Notes: a model not told the origin generated them from the letters alone. A DNA stretch of 64,000 nucleotides from Luteibaculum oceani (GCF_007995015.1 NZ_VORB01000009.1:1-64000), one strand, 5' to 3'; shown: positions 34,558 through 43,847, numbered from the stretch's first letter. Numbers and translations are program-made.

Positions 34558-37500
34558 TTATCCTACTCTAAGTTTAGCAGCATCATGCCATAAGTAGTGT
34601 GGTAGAGGTTCTTTAAGTTTCCATTTAATATTCATCGGTTTGGTACCATAATGGTCCTCAATTGCCGCTTTTCCGCTAAATACGTAACCCATAGTATTTC
34701 CATATTCATCTTTGTTCTTTTCCCTGATGAATAGTAAAATATTTTTTCCATCATTTTTATGATTTATATAGGAAATTCCTTTTGGCGTATTGGGGCCAGC
34801 TGAATTTTGACTTTGCCAATGAAAAAGAGTTTCATTAATAGCATAGTCATCATACATTGTGGTTGGAGAGAAATTTTCTTCGGATTTTATGAGATTAATA
34901 AATAAAAGTTCCGTATTTAACTTTGGATTAAAAGCTACTCCTTCCCGACTAGATGATTTTTTCTCAAATGTACTTAGGCCAAAAGCAGCAAGAATTTGAT
35001 CTCTAGTATATCTTGAATGAACTTTCAGGGGTTGATTGTACGGAAGAGTTATATTAATCTCTTTGAAGTCTACTCTGTCTATCAATACCTCTAGTATTTC
35101 AATTATTTCATCAATCAATATTGGATTTTCTCCCAATTCTGAAATGCTTTCTTCCAATGATTGAAACCGACCAGCACTTTGCCATATGTCGTAGTGAAGC
35201 ATCAATAGCATTTTCTGTTGTGCTTCATTAAGTTCACTTGTTACACATTTAAATTGTCTTCTGGCTAAACTTAAAATGAATTTAAAATAGCTAGTTGAAC
35301 TGCAGGATAGCCATTTTTTTGAAATGGCAGTAACAATTTCTTTTTCATTTTTGGAATCAAATTCTTTAAGTGTGCCAGCCATTTGGCAAAGTCTCTTCCA
35401 TCCTCCTCGTTTATAAATTATTTGCAGGGGAATATTATAGAATTCAATGAAGTTTTTAAGGTTTAGTTCTAATGATGTATGGTTTTGAAAATGTTGGATT
35501 TTTAAAATGAGTTGGTTTCGGTTTAATGAAGTTGCTTTCGTAATATTTTCCAGTATGAAATTTTTAGCTTTTTTCTCTAAAATGATTGAACACCCTAATG
35601 GTAAATGAGGAAAATTATCTTCAATTTCTTTTATTACTGGAGTTTTGGTTTTACCAACTAAAGCCCTAAACTTTCCTTCAAAATTGTACTCAGGTCTTGC
35701 ATTTCCAACAAAGTCTAACACGGTTAAGGACTCTTTATTATCTGCAAGTCTTAATCCACGCCCCAGTTGCTGCAAGAAAATAGTAAGGCTTTCAGTTGGT
35801 CTCAAAAAAAGTACTGTATCTATTTCTGGAATGTCAACTCCTTCATTAAAAATATCAACTACAAACAAGTAGTTGATTTCCTTTTTCAAGAGTTTATTTT
35901 TAACTGTCCCTCTGAGATGAGTATTTTTACTGGTAAGGCAACTCGCTTTGTATCCGGCCAAATTAAATTTTTCCGCCATGTATTGAGCATGTTCTATGCT
36001 AACACAGAATCCTAATGCCCGTACATCTGATGGGTCTTTGGTGTATTTTTCCAGGGCGTCAAGTATTTCGTTAACTCTCCGATCATTTGCGGTGTAAATG
36101 GATGATAATTCGCTGGTAACATATCTACCTCGTTCCCAGCTAACTTTGGTAAGGTCTATACTGTCAGTAATCCCGAAGTATTGAAATGGACAAAGCAGTT
36201 TTCTGTTTAACGCCTCCGGCAATCTTATTTCAGCTGCAATTTTACCATGGAAATCTTCTAGGATATTACTACCATCCATTCTTTCGGGGGTAGCAGTTAG
36301 ACCTAAAAAAACTTTTGGCTTAAAATAATTGATAATTTTTCGATAAGAATTTGCAGTTAAATGATGGCATTCATCAATGACAATGAAATCATAATATTTA
36401 TCGGAAAGATTTAAGTTGTTTATCCTATTGTTTAGTGTTTGGATTGAAGCAAATACATGGTCAAAGCTGTCAGGAATATGACCGTCAACCCATAATTCCC
36501 CAAAATTGTTGTCTCTTAATATACCCTGATAGGTAGAGCGTGATTGTTCCAAAATTTCCTTACGATGGGCCAAGAATAAGAGTTTATCGGAGGATTTACT
36601 TCTAAACCTTTTGTAATCAAATGCTGAAATCACGGTTTTTCCTGTTCCGGTGGCGGCTACTATTAAATTTTTATTTCTATTGTGTAATAATCGTTCAACC
36701 TCGAGTTTTTCAAGAATCTCTTGCTGGAATGGATAAGGCTTTATTTCAAAATAATTGGATACTACTTGATTGGATTTGGTGCCTTTTCCTTGTTTTAATG
36801 AGTTAACCAGTTTTTCTTTATGGATGGTGTTGTCAAATTGTTCAAAATCACCACTTTGCCAGTAAGTATCAAATGTTTTTTGAAACTTAGAGATAATATG
36901 TCCCACCTCTTTAGTCGTAATTTTTAAATTCCACTCCAACCCATCGGTAAGGGCTGTCCTTGAAAAATTTGATGAACCAATGTATGCAGTATGAAACCCT
37001 GTATTTCTCTTGAAAAGGTATGCCTTAGCATGAAGTCTTTCATTACCTGTGTTGTATGAAATTTTTACTTGGGTATTTGGGAGTTCTGAAAGTAGTTGAA
37101 TTGCCTTATAATCTGAAGCACCCATGTAGGTAGTAGTAATTACCCTGAGTTTCCCTCCCTTTCGAGTAAACTCTTTAAGTTCCTTTAGAAGTATTATTAT
37201 TCCCTTAAATTTTATAAATGAAACTAGTAAATCAATTTCATTAGATGATAGAATTTCCTTTTTGAGTTCACTTTCTAACGATAACCCAGCATTCCCCCCC
37301 GTAAATAACTCGCTATGGGTAAGTCTTGTGTATGGAGTGATTTCTTTTAGGTGTAAATCCAGATTTGAGTAATCAGAATCAATTTTTGAAAATATTGCTT
37401 TCAAAATTTCTCCCTCTATTACAACTAAGTCGTTTTCAAACTCTTCATTTTCTAATTCTTTTTTTAGAAGTAGAATGATTTTATTGGCAATTTCGATTTG

Positions 37501-37695
37501 TAACGTAATTGAATTATCACCCTTAATATAATCCAAGGCGTACTTTATCGTTTGTGATAAATGTTTTGATAAAATAGTCGAAGCCTCCTCTTTGTCTAAT
37601 TTGCTGGTTTTAATGAAAAAGCTGCTTTTAACAACATTGTTTAATTGATGTTTTACCAATTTTGTAACAATCTCTTCGTAAATTCCTTCAATCAT
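34558..37695 (-). CDS. PLD nuclease-SF2 helicase fusion with DUF3427-type C-terminus
   Basis: The 1045-residue protein begins with a helical region, then a PLD nuclease domain (about 125-265) with H222 and K224 in LHAKAYLF and GSSNFSRTAL. An SF2 helicase core (about 320-680) shows Walker A AATGTGKT (347-354), DECHH (441-445), GLTATPERMDG (motif III) and QQLGRGLRL (motif VI). The C-terminal 350 residues resemble the DUF3427 region usually found with this fusion. It is probably a DNA translocase-nuclease. It overlaps the NUDIX gene by 4 bp (TGA/ATG), so the two are a coupled pair. Such PLD-helicases recur in defence-type gene clusters, but a phage-defence role here is inference. A run of seven G sits in codons 132-134. 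Confidence 0.93.
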   Translation of the reverse strand: MIEGIYEEIVTKLVKHQLNNVVKSSFFIKTSKLDKEEASTILSKHLSQTIKYALDYIKGDNSITLQIEIANKIILLLKKELENEEFENDLVVIEGEILKAIFSKIDSDYSNLDLHLKEITPYTRLTHSELFTGGNAGLSLESELKKEILSSNEIDLLVSFIKFKGIIILLKELKEFTRKGGKLRVITTTYMGASDYKAIQLLSELPNTQVKISYNTGNERLHAKAYLFKRNTGFHTAYIGSSNFSRTALTDGLEWNLKITTKEVGHIISKFQKTFDTYWQSGDFEQFDNTIHKEKLVNSLKQGKGTKSNQVVSNYFEIKPYPFQQEILEKLEVERLLHNRNKNLIVAATGTGKTVISAFDYKRFRSKSSDKLLFLAHRKEILEQSRSTYQGILRDNNFGELWVDGHIPDSFDHVFASIQTLNNRINNLNLSDKYYDFIVIDECHHLTANSYRKIINYFKPKVFLGLTATPERMDGSNILEDFHGKIAAEIRLPEALNRKLLCPFQYFGITDSIDLTKVSWERGRYVTSELSSIYTANDRRVNEILDALEKYTKDPSDVRALGFCVSIEHAQYMAEKFNLAGYKASCLTSKNTHLRGTVKNKLLKKEINYLFVVDIFNEGVDIPEIDTVLFLRPTESLTIFLQQLGRGLRLADNKESLTVLDFVGNARPEYNFEGKFRALVGKTKTPVIKEIEDNFPHLPLGCSIILEKKAKNFILENITKATSLNRNQLILKIQHFQNHTSLELNLKNFIEFYNIPLQIIYKRGGWKRLCQMAGTLKEFDSKNEKEIVTAISKKWLSCSSTSYFKFILSLARRQFKCVTSELNEAQQKMLLMLHYDIWQSAGRFQSLEESISELGENPILIDEIIEILEVLIDRVDFKEINITLPYNQPLKVHSRYTRDQILAAFGLSTFEKKSSSREGVAFNPKLNTELLFINLIKSEENFSPTTMYDDYAINETLFHWQSQNSAGPNTPKGISYINHKNDGKNILLFIREKNKDEYGNTMGYVFSGKAAIEDHYGTKPMNIKWKLKEPLPHYLWHDAAKLRVG

Positions 37696-38072
37696 ATCTT
37701 CAAATACTCTTTAACTATTGGTACATCAGCTTCGGCCCAATTCAATTTTAGAAGGTCTTTTTTTTGCAACCATAGGAATTTTTTATGTTCCGCTAATTTC
37801 AGTTCACCTCCCTTATGTACAGCAAGAAATGGGATAAGTTGAATTGATCTTTTGGGGTACTTATAAACACAAGGACTTAGTCTTTTCAATACTGTTATAT
37901 CTATGTTTAGCTCTTCTTTTATTTCTCTGATTATACAAGCCCGCTCACTCTCATTTGGTTCAATTTTTCCACCAGGAAATTCCCATTTATTTGGCAAGCT
38001 CATATTTTCGCTTCGCTGAACCACAAGAACTTTGTTGTTGGCTTCGATAAGAGCACAGGTTACCCGAATCAT
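37692..38072 (-). CDS. NUDIX hydrolase, MutT-like
   Basis: This 126-residue protein hydrolyses nucleoside diphosphate-X compounds; MutT-type members clean oxidised or non-canonical (d)NTPs. The Nudix box reads GGKIEPNESERACIIREIKEELNI, matching GX5EX7REUXEE with Asn replacing the usual Gly near the end. VLVVQRSENMSLPNKWEFPGG precedes it, as in the MutT/CTP-pyrophosphohydrolase group. I use the ATG at 38072, since longer starts add an unlike leader. Overlap with the helicase gene suggests the two act together, for example on phage-modified or damaged nucleotides, which is speculative. Confidence 0.9.
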   Translation of the reverse strand: MIRVTCALIEANNKVLVVQRSENMSLPNKWEFPGGKIEPNESERACIIREIKEELNIDITVLKRLSPCVYKYPKRSIQLIPFLAVHKGGELKLAEHKKFLWLQKKDLLKLNWAEADVPIVKEYLKI

Positions 38073-38287
38073 ATAAGGTTTTATTGAGTTGTATGTGAAG
38101 GTTATACCCTTGGAAATTATTAGGTTTAATGTGTTAAAATAGCAAAAACATGAATTCCAAATCTCTATCAATAAATTTTAATTGAATTTGATTGAAATTA
38201 ATCATTAATAATAAGTCCTGATTTTATTGGGAATGATTAGGTAAATCAAAATTTATTATCATCTTCCTTCCACGTTCTCCCCCCCCT

Positions 38288-39505
38288 CTACAACCTCTCC
38301 TTAATAGTATCTTCTAATTCTTGGTCTATTACTTGACCGTAACCGCTTTGTTGATAAGTGATTTTACCGGTTTTGTCTATCAGGTAAAAGGTGGGGTAGG
38401 CCGAAACATTATACTGGGCAGCTACCTTATTGGCGCCAAATAGACTTAGATGTTTAACTTCTCGCTTGGTTAGGAAATTGCGCATGTCATCGTTCTTAAT
38501 ATCATCGAAGGGGTTGATGCCTAAAATTACCAGACCCTTTTCCGCATACTTATGATGTAGGTCGTTTAAAAGGGGCAGAGCTTTCATACAGGGATGGCAA
38601 CTTTTATAAAAGAAGTCTAACAACACAACTTTTCCCTTGTAGTCGTCAAGAGAAATACTATCTCCATCAATGGAGATGAGCGTAAAATTTGGTGCTGGAG
38701 TATTATTGGCTAATAGAGGCGGAGATTTGTACGGTTGATAGTCTTTAAGGTAAACATGGGAGGGAAGCGCAGCGGGACTAATCGCCTTTATTTTTGAGCT
38801 GTCGTTTATTGAATAATTTAGTAATTCCTTTCGGTTGTACTGGTACATGGTGTCTCCATCCATTTCACCATCTATGGCGTCGGCGTACGCAAGGGGTATA
38901 AAATCTTTCTTGGATATCCAGAAATCCTGCTCGATTCTTAAAAATTGGAATGAGTCGGTAGTGTCGTTCTCCGGTTTGGTGGTTACTCTAATTTGGTAGC
39001 ATTCTCTTCCGTTTATTACCGTTTCTCCCACTAATTGAAAGGTTTTGCGGGGATTCTTTAAAATGCTATCGTGGGGTATAGGATAGCTATTCCGTTCGGT
39101 AAAAGGTTCGTAGAAGGTATGGTTGTGACGGAATTTAATGATGTCTTCAGCCCACTGCTGTTTGTTCATAATAATACCAGTGTCCTTGTCCCCAAAGTAG
39201 GAGACGAATTCATTTCCGGTATACATAACGTCCCAGGTATTACCATTTTCAAAGGATTTGGTGTAATGGAATGCGGAGCTATATAGGCTGTCGTCCTTCA
39301 GTTTTTTGAAAACGCAATCGTATTCAAACTTATTCGTATCAGATTGGCTCATAAACTTTACGTATTCAACCATTTCATAGGTTCCCGCCTGTATGCTTTG
39401 GCATTTTTGAAAGGAGTTTTGCAATATTTCCTTGGGGTCGGTTTCTGCACAGGAGAATAGCGTGAATGCAGCTATGATCTGCGGTATAAATTTGAGCTTA
39501 TTCAT
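38288..39505 (-). CDS. Thioredoxin-like lipoprotein (TlpA/ResA family) with N-terminal DUF
   Basis: The 405-residue precursor has a lipoprotein signal peptide ending in LFSC (Cys near residue 19). An about 230-residue beta-rich LolA-like domain follows, containing YEMVEYVKFMSQSDTNKFEYDCVFKKL. The C-terminal thioredoxin fold (about 270-405) has the active-site motif FFYKSCHPCMKALP (CHPC) and the cis-Pro region NVSAYPTFYLIDKTGKI. It is anchored in the envelope and probably a disulphide reductase. It is monocistronic, has a long 3' gap to the NUDIX gene and sits just inside repeat array 2. Confidence 0.9.
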   Translation of the reverse strand: MNKLKFIPQIIAAFTLFSCAETDPKEILQNSFQKCQSIQAGTYEMVEYVKFMSQSDTNKFEYDCVFKKLKDDSLYSSAFHYTKSFENGNTWDVMYTGNEFVSYFGDKDTGIIMNKQQWAEDIIKFRHNHTFYEPFTERNSYPIPHDSILKNPRKTFQLVGETVINGRECYQIRVTTKPENDTTDSFQFLRIEQDFWISKKDFIPLAYADAIDGEMDGDTMYQYNRKELLNYSINDSSKIKAISPAALPSHVYLKDYQPYKSPPLLANNTPAPNFTLISIDGDSISLDDYKGKVVLLDFFYKSCHPCMKALPLLNDLHHKYAEKGLVILGINPFDDIKNDDMRNFLTKREVKHLSLFGANKVAAQYNVSAYPTFYLIDKTGKITYQQSGYGQVIDQELEDTIKERL

Positions 39506-39599
39506 AATCGGGGTTGGTTATGGGATGGAAGATAGGGAATTAGGTCGTTTGGTGTTCGATAAAGGATTTTCACCACAGAGGCCACGGAGGAAATTGGAG

Positions 39600-40254
39600 C
39601 TGGTGGATGGTTAGTGGTCAGTGGTTTAGTAGTTAGTGGTTGAGTGGTTAGCTCGTAGTTGGTAGCTGGTAGCTCAAAGCTGGAAGCTGAAAGCACGAAG
39701 CGAATTGCGGTGGAGCTTTTGGTTTTCGGTTCTCGAGTGCACACGCTACGGCGTGGGTGTATCGAGAGAACGGGGGAGAGCGAGAATGAGAATGAGTTGT
39801 AGATGCCCCTTATACTAGCTTTGTTTCTCGCTTTGGCATACTGGGGTTTTTCTTATAGCATCGCTTCGATGGAGATGGCAGCGTTGGTTGAGTGGTTAAT
39901 GGTCAATGGTCAATGGTCAATGGTAAGTGGTTAGCTCAGAGTTCGTAGCTCCTAGCTCAAAGCTGAAAGTTGGAAGCTGAAAGTACGAAGGGAATTTCGT
40001 TGGAGCTTTTGGAACTCGGTTCTCGAGTGCACACGCTTTGGCGTGGGTGTATCGAGAGGACCTAAGCAGAACGAGATTAGGTCTGAAATAATCCCAATGA
40101 CACACTTTAGTGAACACAACCCTCAAAGCTAAAAGGAGGTAGCTACTTTCGGTTCTCGGTTTTACACCGAAAGAAAATTCTATCACTTGGGGCTGCCCAA
40201 CAATTATACCAGTTATTTAGTACACTAGTACACGAGAAAAGTTAACCGTAAGGC
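39600..40254. repeat. Modular intergenic repeat array 2 (two units, same orientation and terminal module)
   Basis: Two copies of the array 1 unit are anchored on CGGTTCTCGAGTGCACAC near 39727 and 40017 (period about 290 bp). The first has modules A and B, with B more degraded. The second has module A followed by module C (GACACACTTTAGTGAACACAACC, ...CTAGTACACTAGTACACG). Module C here carries an extra insertion of about 60 bp (40120-40177), which includes the short hairpin CTTTCGG...CCGAAAG. Order and orientation match array 1. Confidence 0.92.
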
Positions 40255-40375
40255 CTTTTCATTCCTTCATCCTTCATCCCTTCATCCTTCATCCTTCATC
40301 CCTTCATCTTTTCATCCCTTCATCCCTTCATCCTCTCATCTCCTCATCCTTCATCCCTTCATCTCTTCACTTCCT
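40255..40375. repeat. Pyrimidine-rich TTCATCC tract 2
   Basis: More than ten CTTCATCC/CCCTTCATC words run in tandem, ending shortly before the stop codon of the YggS gene. It matches the tract after array 1 and is the reverse complement of the GGATGAA tract at 9423-9735. Confidence 0.88.
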
Positions 40376-40391
40376 AATCTTAACTCAAAAA

Positions 40392-41054
40392 TCATTTCCG
40401 TGAGCCAAAAATGGCAGAGCCAATACGTACCATGGTGCTTCCACAGTTTATGGCAATTTGGTAATCCTGAGTCATTCCCATGCTCATTTCGGTTACGGCA
40501 TGATCCGCTAAAGCAGGATGCTGACGAATGTGGTAGAAAACATCTTTTAAGCTGTTGAATTCGGCTTCTATTTGTGTGGTATTATTGGTATTGGTCGCCA
40601 TGCCCATTACCCCGCGAATTGCAATGTGTTCGAGGTCGGGAAACCTTGGGTCGTTTAGCATTTCTATTACCTCGGCATCGTCAAACCCAAACTTACTATC
40701 CTCCTGGGCTATGTGAATTTGCAACAACACCGAAATCTCGCGGTCTATCTTCTTGGCTTGTTTGTTTATTTCTTTAAGCAGCTTAAAGGAATCTACTCCG
40801 TGGATGAGGTATACAAAAGGGGCAATGTACTTAACCTTGTTGCGCTGCAAATGTCCAATAAAATGCCAGTGGATGTCTTTAGGAAGGCTTTCTGCCTTAT
40901 CTACCAATTCTTGAACGTAATTCTCTCCGAAATCTAGCTGCCCATTTTCGTAGGCTTCTAAAATGGCACTTTCCGGTTTTTTCTTGGATACCGCAATTAG
41001 CTTAACCCCCTGTGGCAGTGACTTTTTTAGACGCTTTAGATTTCCTTGAATCAT
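40392..41054 (-). CDS. PLP homeostasis protein, YggS/PROSC family
   Basis: The 220-residue PLP-binding protein of the alanine racemase-like fold has no known catalytic activity; it maintains pyridoxal phosphate and amino-acid balance in the cytoplasm. LIAVSKKKPESAILEAYENGQLDFGENYVQEL carries the PLP-lysine. HWHFIGHLQRNKVKY and VTEMSMGMTQDYQIAINCGSTMVRIGSAIFG are typical. It lies 1 bp downstream of the DUF1015 gene, an arrangement implying an operon. Confidence 0.94.
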   Translation of the reverse strand: MIQGNLKRLKKSLPQGVKLIAVSKKKPESAILEAYENGQLDFGENYVQELVDKAESLPKDIHWHFIGHLQRNKVKYIAPFVYLIHGVDSFKLLKEINKQAKKIDREISVLLQIHIAQEDSKFGFDDAEVIEMLNDPRFPDLEHIAIRGVMGMATNTNNTTQIEAEFNSLKDVFYHIRQHPALADHAVTEMSMGMTQDYQIAINCGSTMVRIGSAIFGSRK

Positions 41055-41055
41055 A

Positions 41056-42288
41056 TCAATTCATTTCGTAAACAGTAACCCCAGATCTCAATTTAGGTTC
41101 AATAAAAGTACTTTTTGGTGGCATGGATAATCCTGCATCCGCTACGGCCTTTAATTCTTCTACCTGAACAGGATAAAGATAAAAAGCATAGGGTATTGCG
41201 CGCTTTTTAATGATGTTTTTCACTTCAGCTACACTGAATTTTCCTCCCAAGAACTCAATTCTACTGTCGGTTCTTAAATCTTTTATGTCAAAAACAGGTT
41301 CCAAAATTTTGGTGGAAACCCAATCTGGCGAAATCGTCTCCAGCGGTGGAATTAAAGAAACCTCTTCTCTTAGTTTCAGTAGAAAGTTTTTTTCCCAACT
41401 TAAAAACAGTACTTCTTTATTGCTAGTTGGCTTTACATTGGGGCCAACTTCGGTTATTTCAAAACTCCGCTGTAGCTTTTTTAATATGTCGTTGAGGTCC
41501 GTATAAATATTGTCCTTAACCAAACGGTGGAAGGGAAGTATTTCGAGTTCGCTTTCGGGAATTAAATACGACAAGATAAAATCGAAGCCTTTGGGGTAAT
41601 TGGGCTCCAATGCTCTTTTTTCCTGGGCAAGTTTAACCGACGATGCCGATCTATGGTGACCATCGGCAATATAAAGTTCTGGAATTTCACCCAAAGCTCC
41701 CGTTAGCGTTGCAATGTGTTCTGGATCATCTATCACCCATAACTGATGCCGATTTTTATCTGTGGTGCTAAAGTCGTATTCCGCTCTAGTTTCTAGGTAG
41801 ATGTTTTTAACGCGCTCTATTTCTTCGTGGTCTTTATGACTCATTAGAACGGGCTCGGCGTGAAAACCAGTTGTGTCTAGATAACGCTTAAATATTTCTT
41901 CTCTCGGAGCTAGGGTGTGCTCGTGGATTTTAATGTTGCCCTCGAGGTAATCGTCAACAGCACAACATCCAACCAAACCGCAGTAACTATTTTTTCCGGA
42001 AATCTGACGATATAGGTAGAAAGCCGGTTTTTTATCCCTTTGAAAGTATCCCTTGTTTACAAACTCGTTGTATTTGTTTTTAACCGCCTGGAAACGCTCC
42101 TCGGAGTTAGGCGGAGTTTTTATACGCTCCCTATATTCTGGATTGATGATATGGATAAAAGAAAAGGGATTTTCTGAGAGTTTGGCAAACAATTCCTTTT
42201 TACCATAGGTAATGTATGATCGGGATGAAACGAGGTGGGCCTTGTCTCTTGGTGGACGTACCGCCTTAAATGGTTTAAATATCGCCAT
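41056..42288 (-). CDS. DUF1015 family protein
   Basis: The 410-residue cytoplasmic protein matches the DUF1015 family, with FKAVRPPRDKAHLVSSRSYITYG at the start. HEHTLAPREEIFKRYL and YIADGHHRSASSVKLAQE are the best-conserved blocks. The family has been linked by gene neighbourhood to serine metabolism and kinases, but its reaction is not settled to my knowledge. It is followed by the YggS gene in the same operon. The serC-serA pair, its frequent neighbour, is 10 kb away here. Confidence 0.9.
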   Translation of the reverse strand: MAIFKPFKAVRPPRDKAHLVSSRSYITYGKKELFAKLSENPFSFIHIINPEYRERIKTPPNSEERFQAVKNKYNEFVNKGYFQRDKKPAFYLYRQISGKNSYCGLVGCCAVDDYLEGNIKIHEHTLAPREEIFKRYLDTTGFHAEPVLMSHKDHEEIERVKNIYLETRAEYDFSTTDKNRHQLWVIDDPEHIATLTGALGEIPELYIADGHHRSASSVKLAQEKRALEPNYPKGFDFILSYLIPESELEILPFHRLVKDNIYTDLNDILKKLQRSFEITEVGPNVKPTSNKEVLFLSWEKNFLLKLREEVSLIPPLETISPDWVSTKILEPVFDIKDLRTDSRIEFLGGKFSVAEVKNIIKKRAIPYAFYLYPVQVEELKAVADAGLSMPPKSTFIEPKLRSGVTVYEMN

Positions 42289-42340
42289 AGTTACGCTGTT
42301 GCTGCGAAATTAAAAAGAAACCCTTGCCAAAAAAGGCAAT

Positions 42341-43780
42341 TTAGGAATTGGTTAAAGTACTAATGATTTCTTCGATTTTATCCATAGTTCGTTCTATGGC
42401 TGGATCGTATTTGTCGGTATCCTCTTTCAGCGCCCTTTTAAGCAGTTCAAGGCTTTCGATACGCAAATTGCAATAATCTAAAAGGATGGAATTTCGTTCT
42501 TTTTGAAAATCATTTAGTTCCAATTGATTATTCTTTAAAAGTGCCGTTTTAGCCTGCTTAAAATGGTAAATGGCAACGTAATCTATATTGGCAACAAAAG
42601 CGTGGATGGTTTCCTTTCCCTGGTTGGGATCATTCATGAAAATAAGCGCCTGTTCTTCATGGTAGGCAAACTCTTCAATATTCTTTTGGTAGACACTTAA
42701 CTCATTGGTGGTGTTTTTTAAAGCGAATGCAGAAACCACAAATAACAAGGAAAGAGAAATAGCATAAGCCACAATTTTCTGGCTTACATCATTGGGTTTT
42801 TTCAAAGTGGGATAAAAGCAAAATCCTAGCACCAGCCCAGCGATTAATCCACCTATATGTGCTGCATTGTCAATGCCTGGATTTAGCCCATTTAACAGGT
42901 TGTAAGCTACAAATATCACCATACTGGTTAACAGTGCAGATCGGGTTTTCTTGGGAATAAGGCGGGTTAGCAGCAAGGCAATAAACAAGCCATACATTCC
43001 AAAAATGGCTCCCGAAGCTCCAGCTGCCACTACGGGAGCATTCCAGTAAAGACTTATTATGCTTCCAAATATCCCTGCTATGGTATAAGCAACAAAAAAC
43101 TTTGTTTTCCCAATAAGGGGTTCTAAAAACACGCCAATTTGAAGCAGGGCAAACAGGTTTACAATAAGGTGAATGACTCCTATATGCAAATAATTACTGC
43201 TTAATACCCTCCAATATTCACCTTCAAAAACCAGGGGTTTAAAATTTGCTCCCCAGGCTATAAGTTCACCTGGATCGGGGGTTATTGCATGGATACCTCC
43301 CCCAATTACCATTACAAGAAAAATGGCCACGTTAATCCAAATAAGTAATGGTGTAATAAGAAATACCTTATTCGGAATTAGTGGGTTGGCGTCTATTTCT
43401 TGTTGCTCTGCTGCATCTTCCAAAGAATTTAGCAGATTGTGGTAACGCACAATGGCCCCTTCATCAGGACTAAGTAATGCGTTATCAAGCTCCTTTCGCA
43501 AACGAGCAACATTCTCTTTGTTTTTCCCAAAATCTACAATCTGAACCCCAGCGCAGCACGATATTATGCTAATCTCATCCTCGAGGATACTAATGGTTAT
43601 CTTTTCTCCCCATGATGTCCATGACATGCGAGAGACAAAAGTGAAACTGTTTTCGGTTAAAGAAAAAAGCTCCCAATTTAACTGCTCAGCGGCGGTTAAA
43701 ATGGAAGCTCCTAGTTGTACTTTATCTTGGGAAGGAAGGGGGAATTCTTCTTGAAATTTTGCTGGAAAACCTACGGCCAT
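42341..43780 (-). CDS. Rhomboid family intramembrane serine protease
   Basis: The 479-residue protein has a soluble N-terminal domain (about 1-140). Six or seven transmembrane helices follow, then a helical C-terminal tail (about 370-479). The catalytic serine lies in VVAAGASGAIFGMYGLF (GASG) and the histidine in GIDNAAHIGGLIAGLVLG, so the dyad is intact. HIGVIHLIVNLFALLQIGVFLEPLIG forms the conserved HxxxN segment. It cleaves membrane proteins within the bilayer; the substrate is unknown. The long extra N- and C-terminal domains are unusual compared with minimal rhomboids. Confidence 0.92.
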   Translation of the reverse strand: MAVGFPAKFQEEFPLPSQDKVQLGASILTAAEQLNWELFSLTENSFTFVSRMSWTSWGEKITISILEDEISIISCCAGVQIVDFGKNKENVARLRKELDNALLSPDEGAIVRYHNLLNSLEDAAEQQEIDANPLIPNKVFLITPLLIWINVAIFLVMVIGGGIHAITPDPGELIAWGANFKPLVFEGEYWRVLSSNYLHIGVIHLIVNLFALLQIGVFLEPLIGKTKFFVAYTIAGIFGSIISLYWNAPVVAAGASGAIFGMYGLFIALLLTRLIPKKTRSALLTSMVIFVAYNLLNGLNPGIDNAAHIGGLIAGLVLGFCFYPTLKKPNDVSQKIVAYAISLSLLFVVSAFALKNTTNELSVYQKNIEEFAYHEEQALIFMNDPNQGKETIHAFVANIDYVAIYHFKQAKTALLKNNQLELNDFQKERNSILLDYCNLRIESLELLKRALKEDTDKYDPAIERTMDKIEEIISTLTNS

Positions 43781-43847
43781 ATTAATGGGTTGTGTGATAA
43801 GCCGACCAATTTATAGCTTTCATCAACAGATCATCAAAGGATTCGCT

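Noticed and set aside
38279-38286. Run of eight C next to the thioredoxin-like gene
   Set aside because: It lies just outside the coding sequence, so slippage would not change the product.
31197-40254. Arrays resembling integron cassette recombination sites
   Set aside because: No integrase, no cassette ORFs between units and no core-site motif of attC were seen.
42318-42340. Short stem TTGCC-AAAAAA-GGCAA after the rhomboid gene
   Set aside because: Five-base arms and no clear T-run after the hairpin make it too weak for a terminator call.
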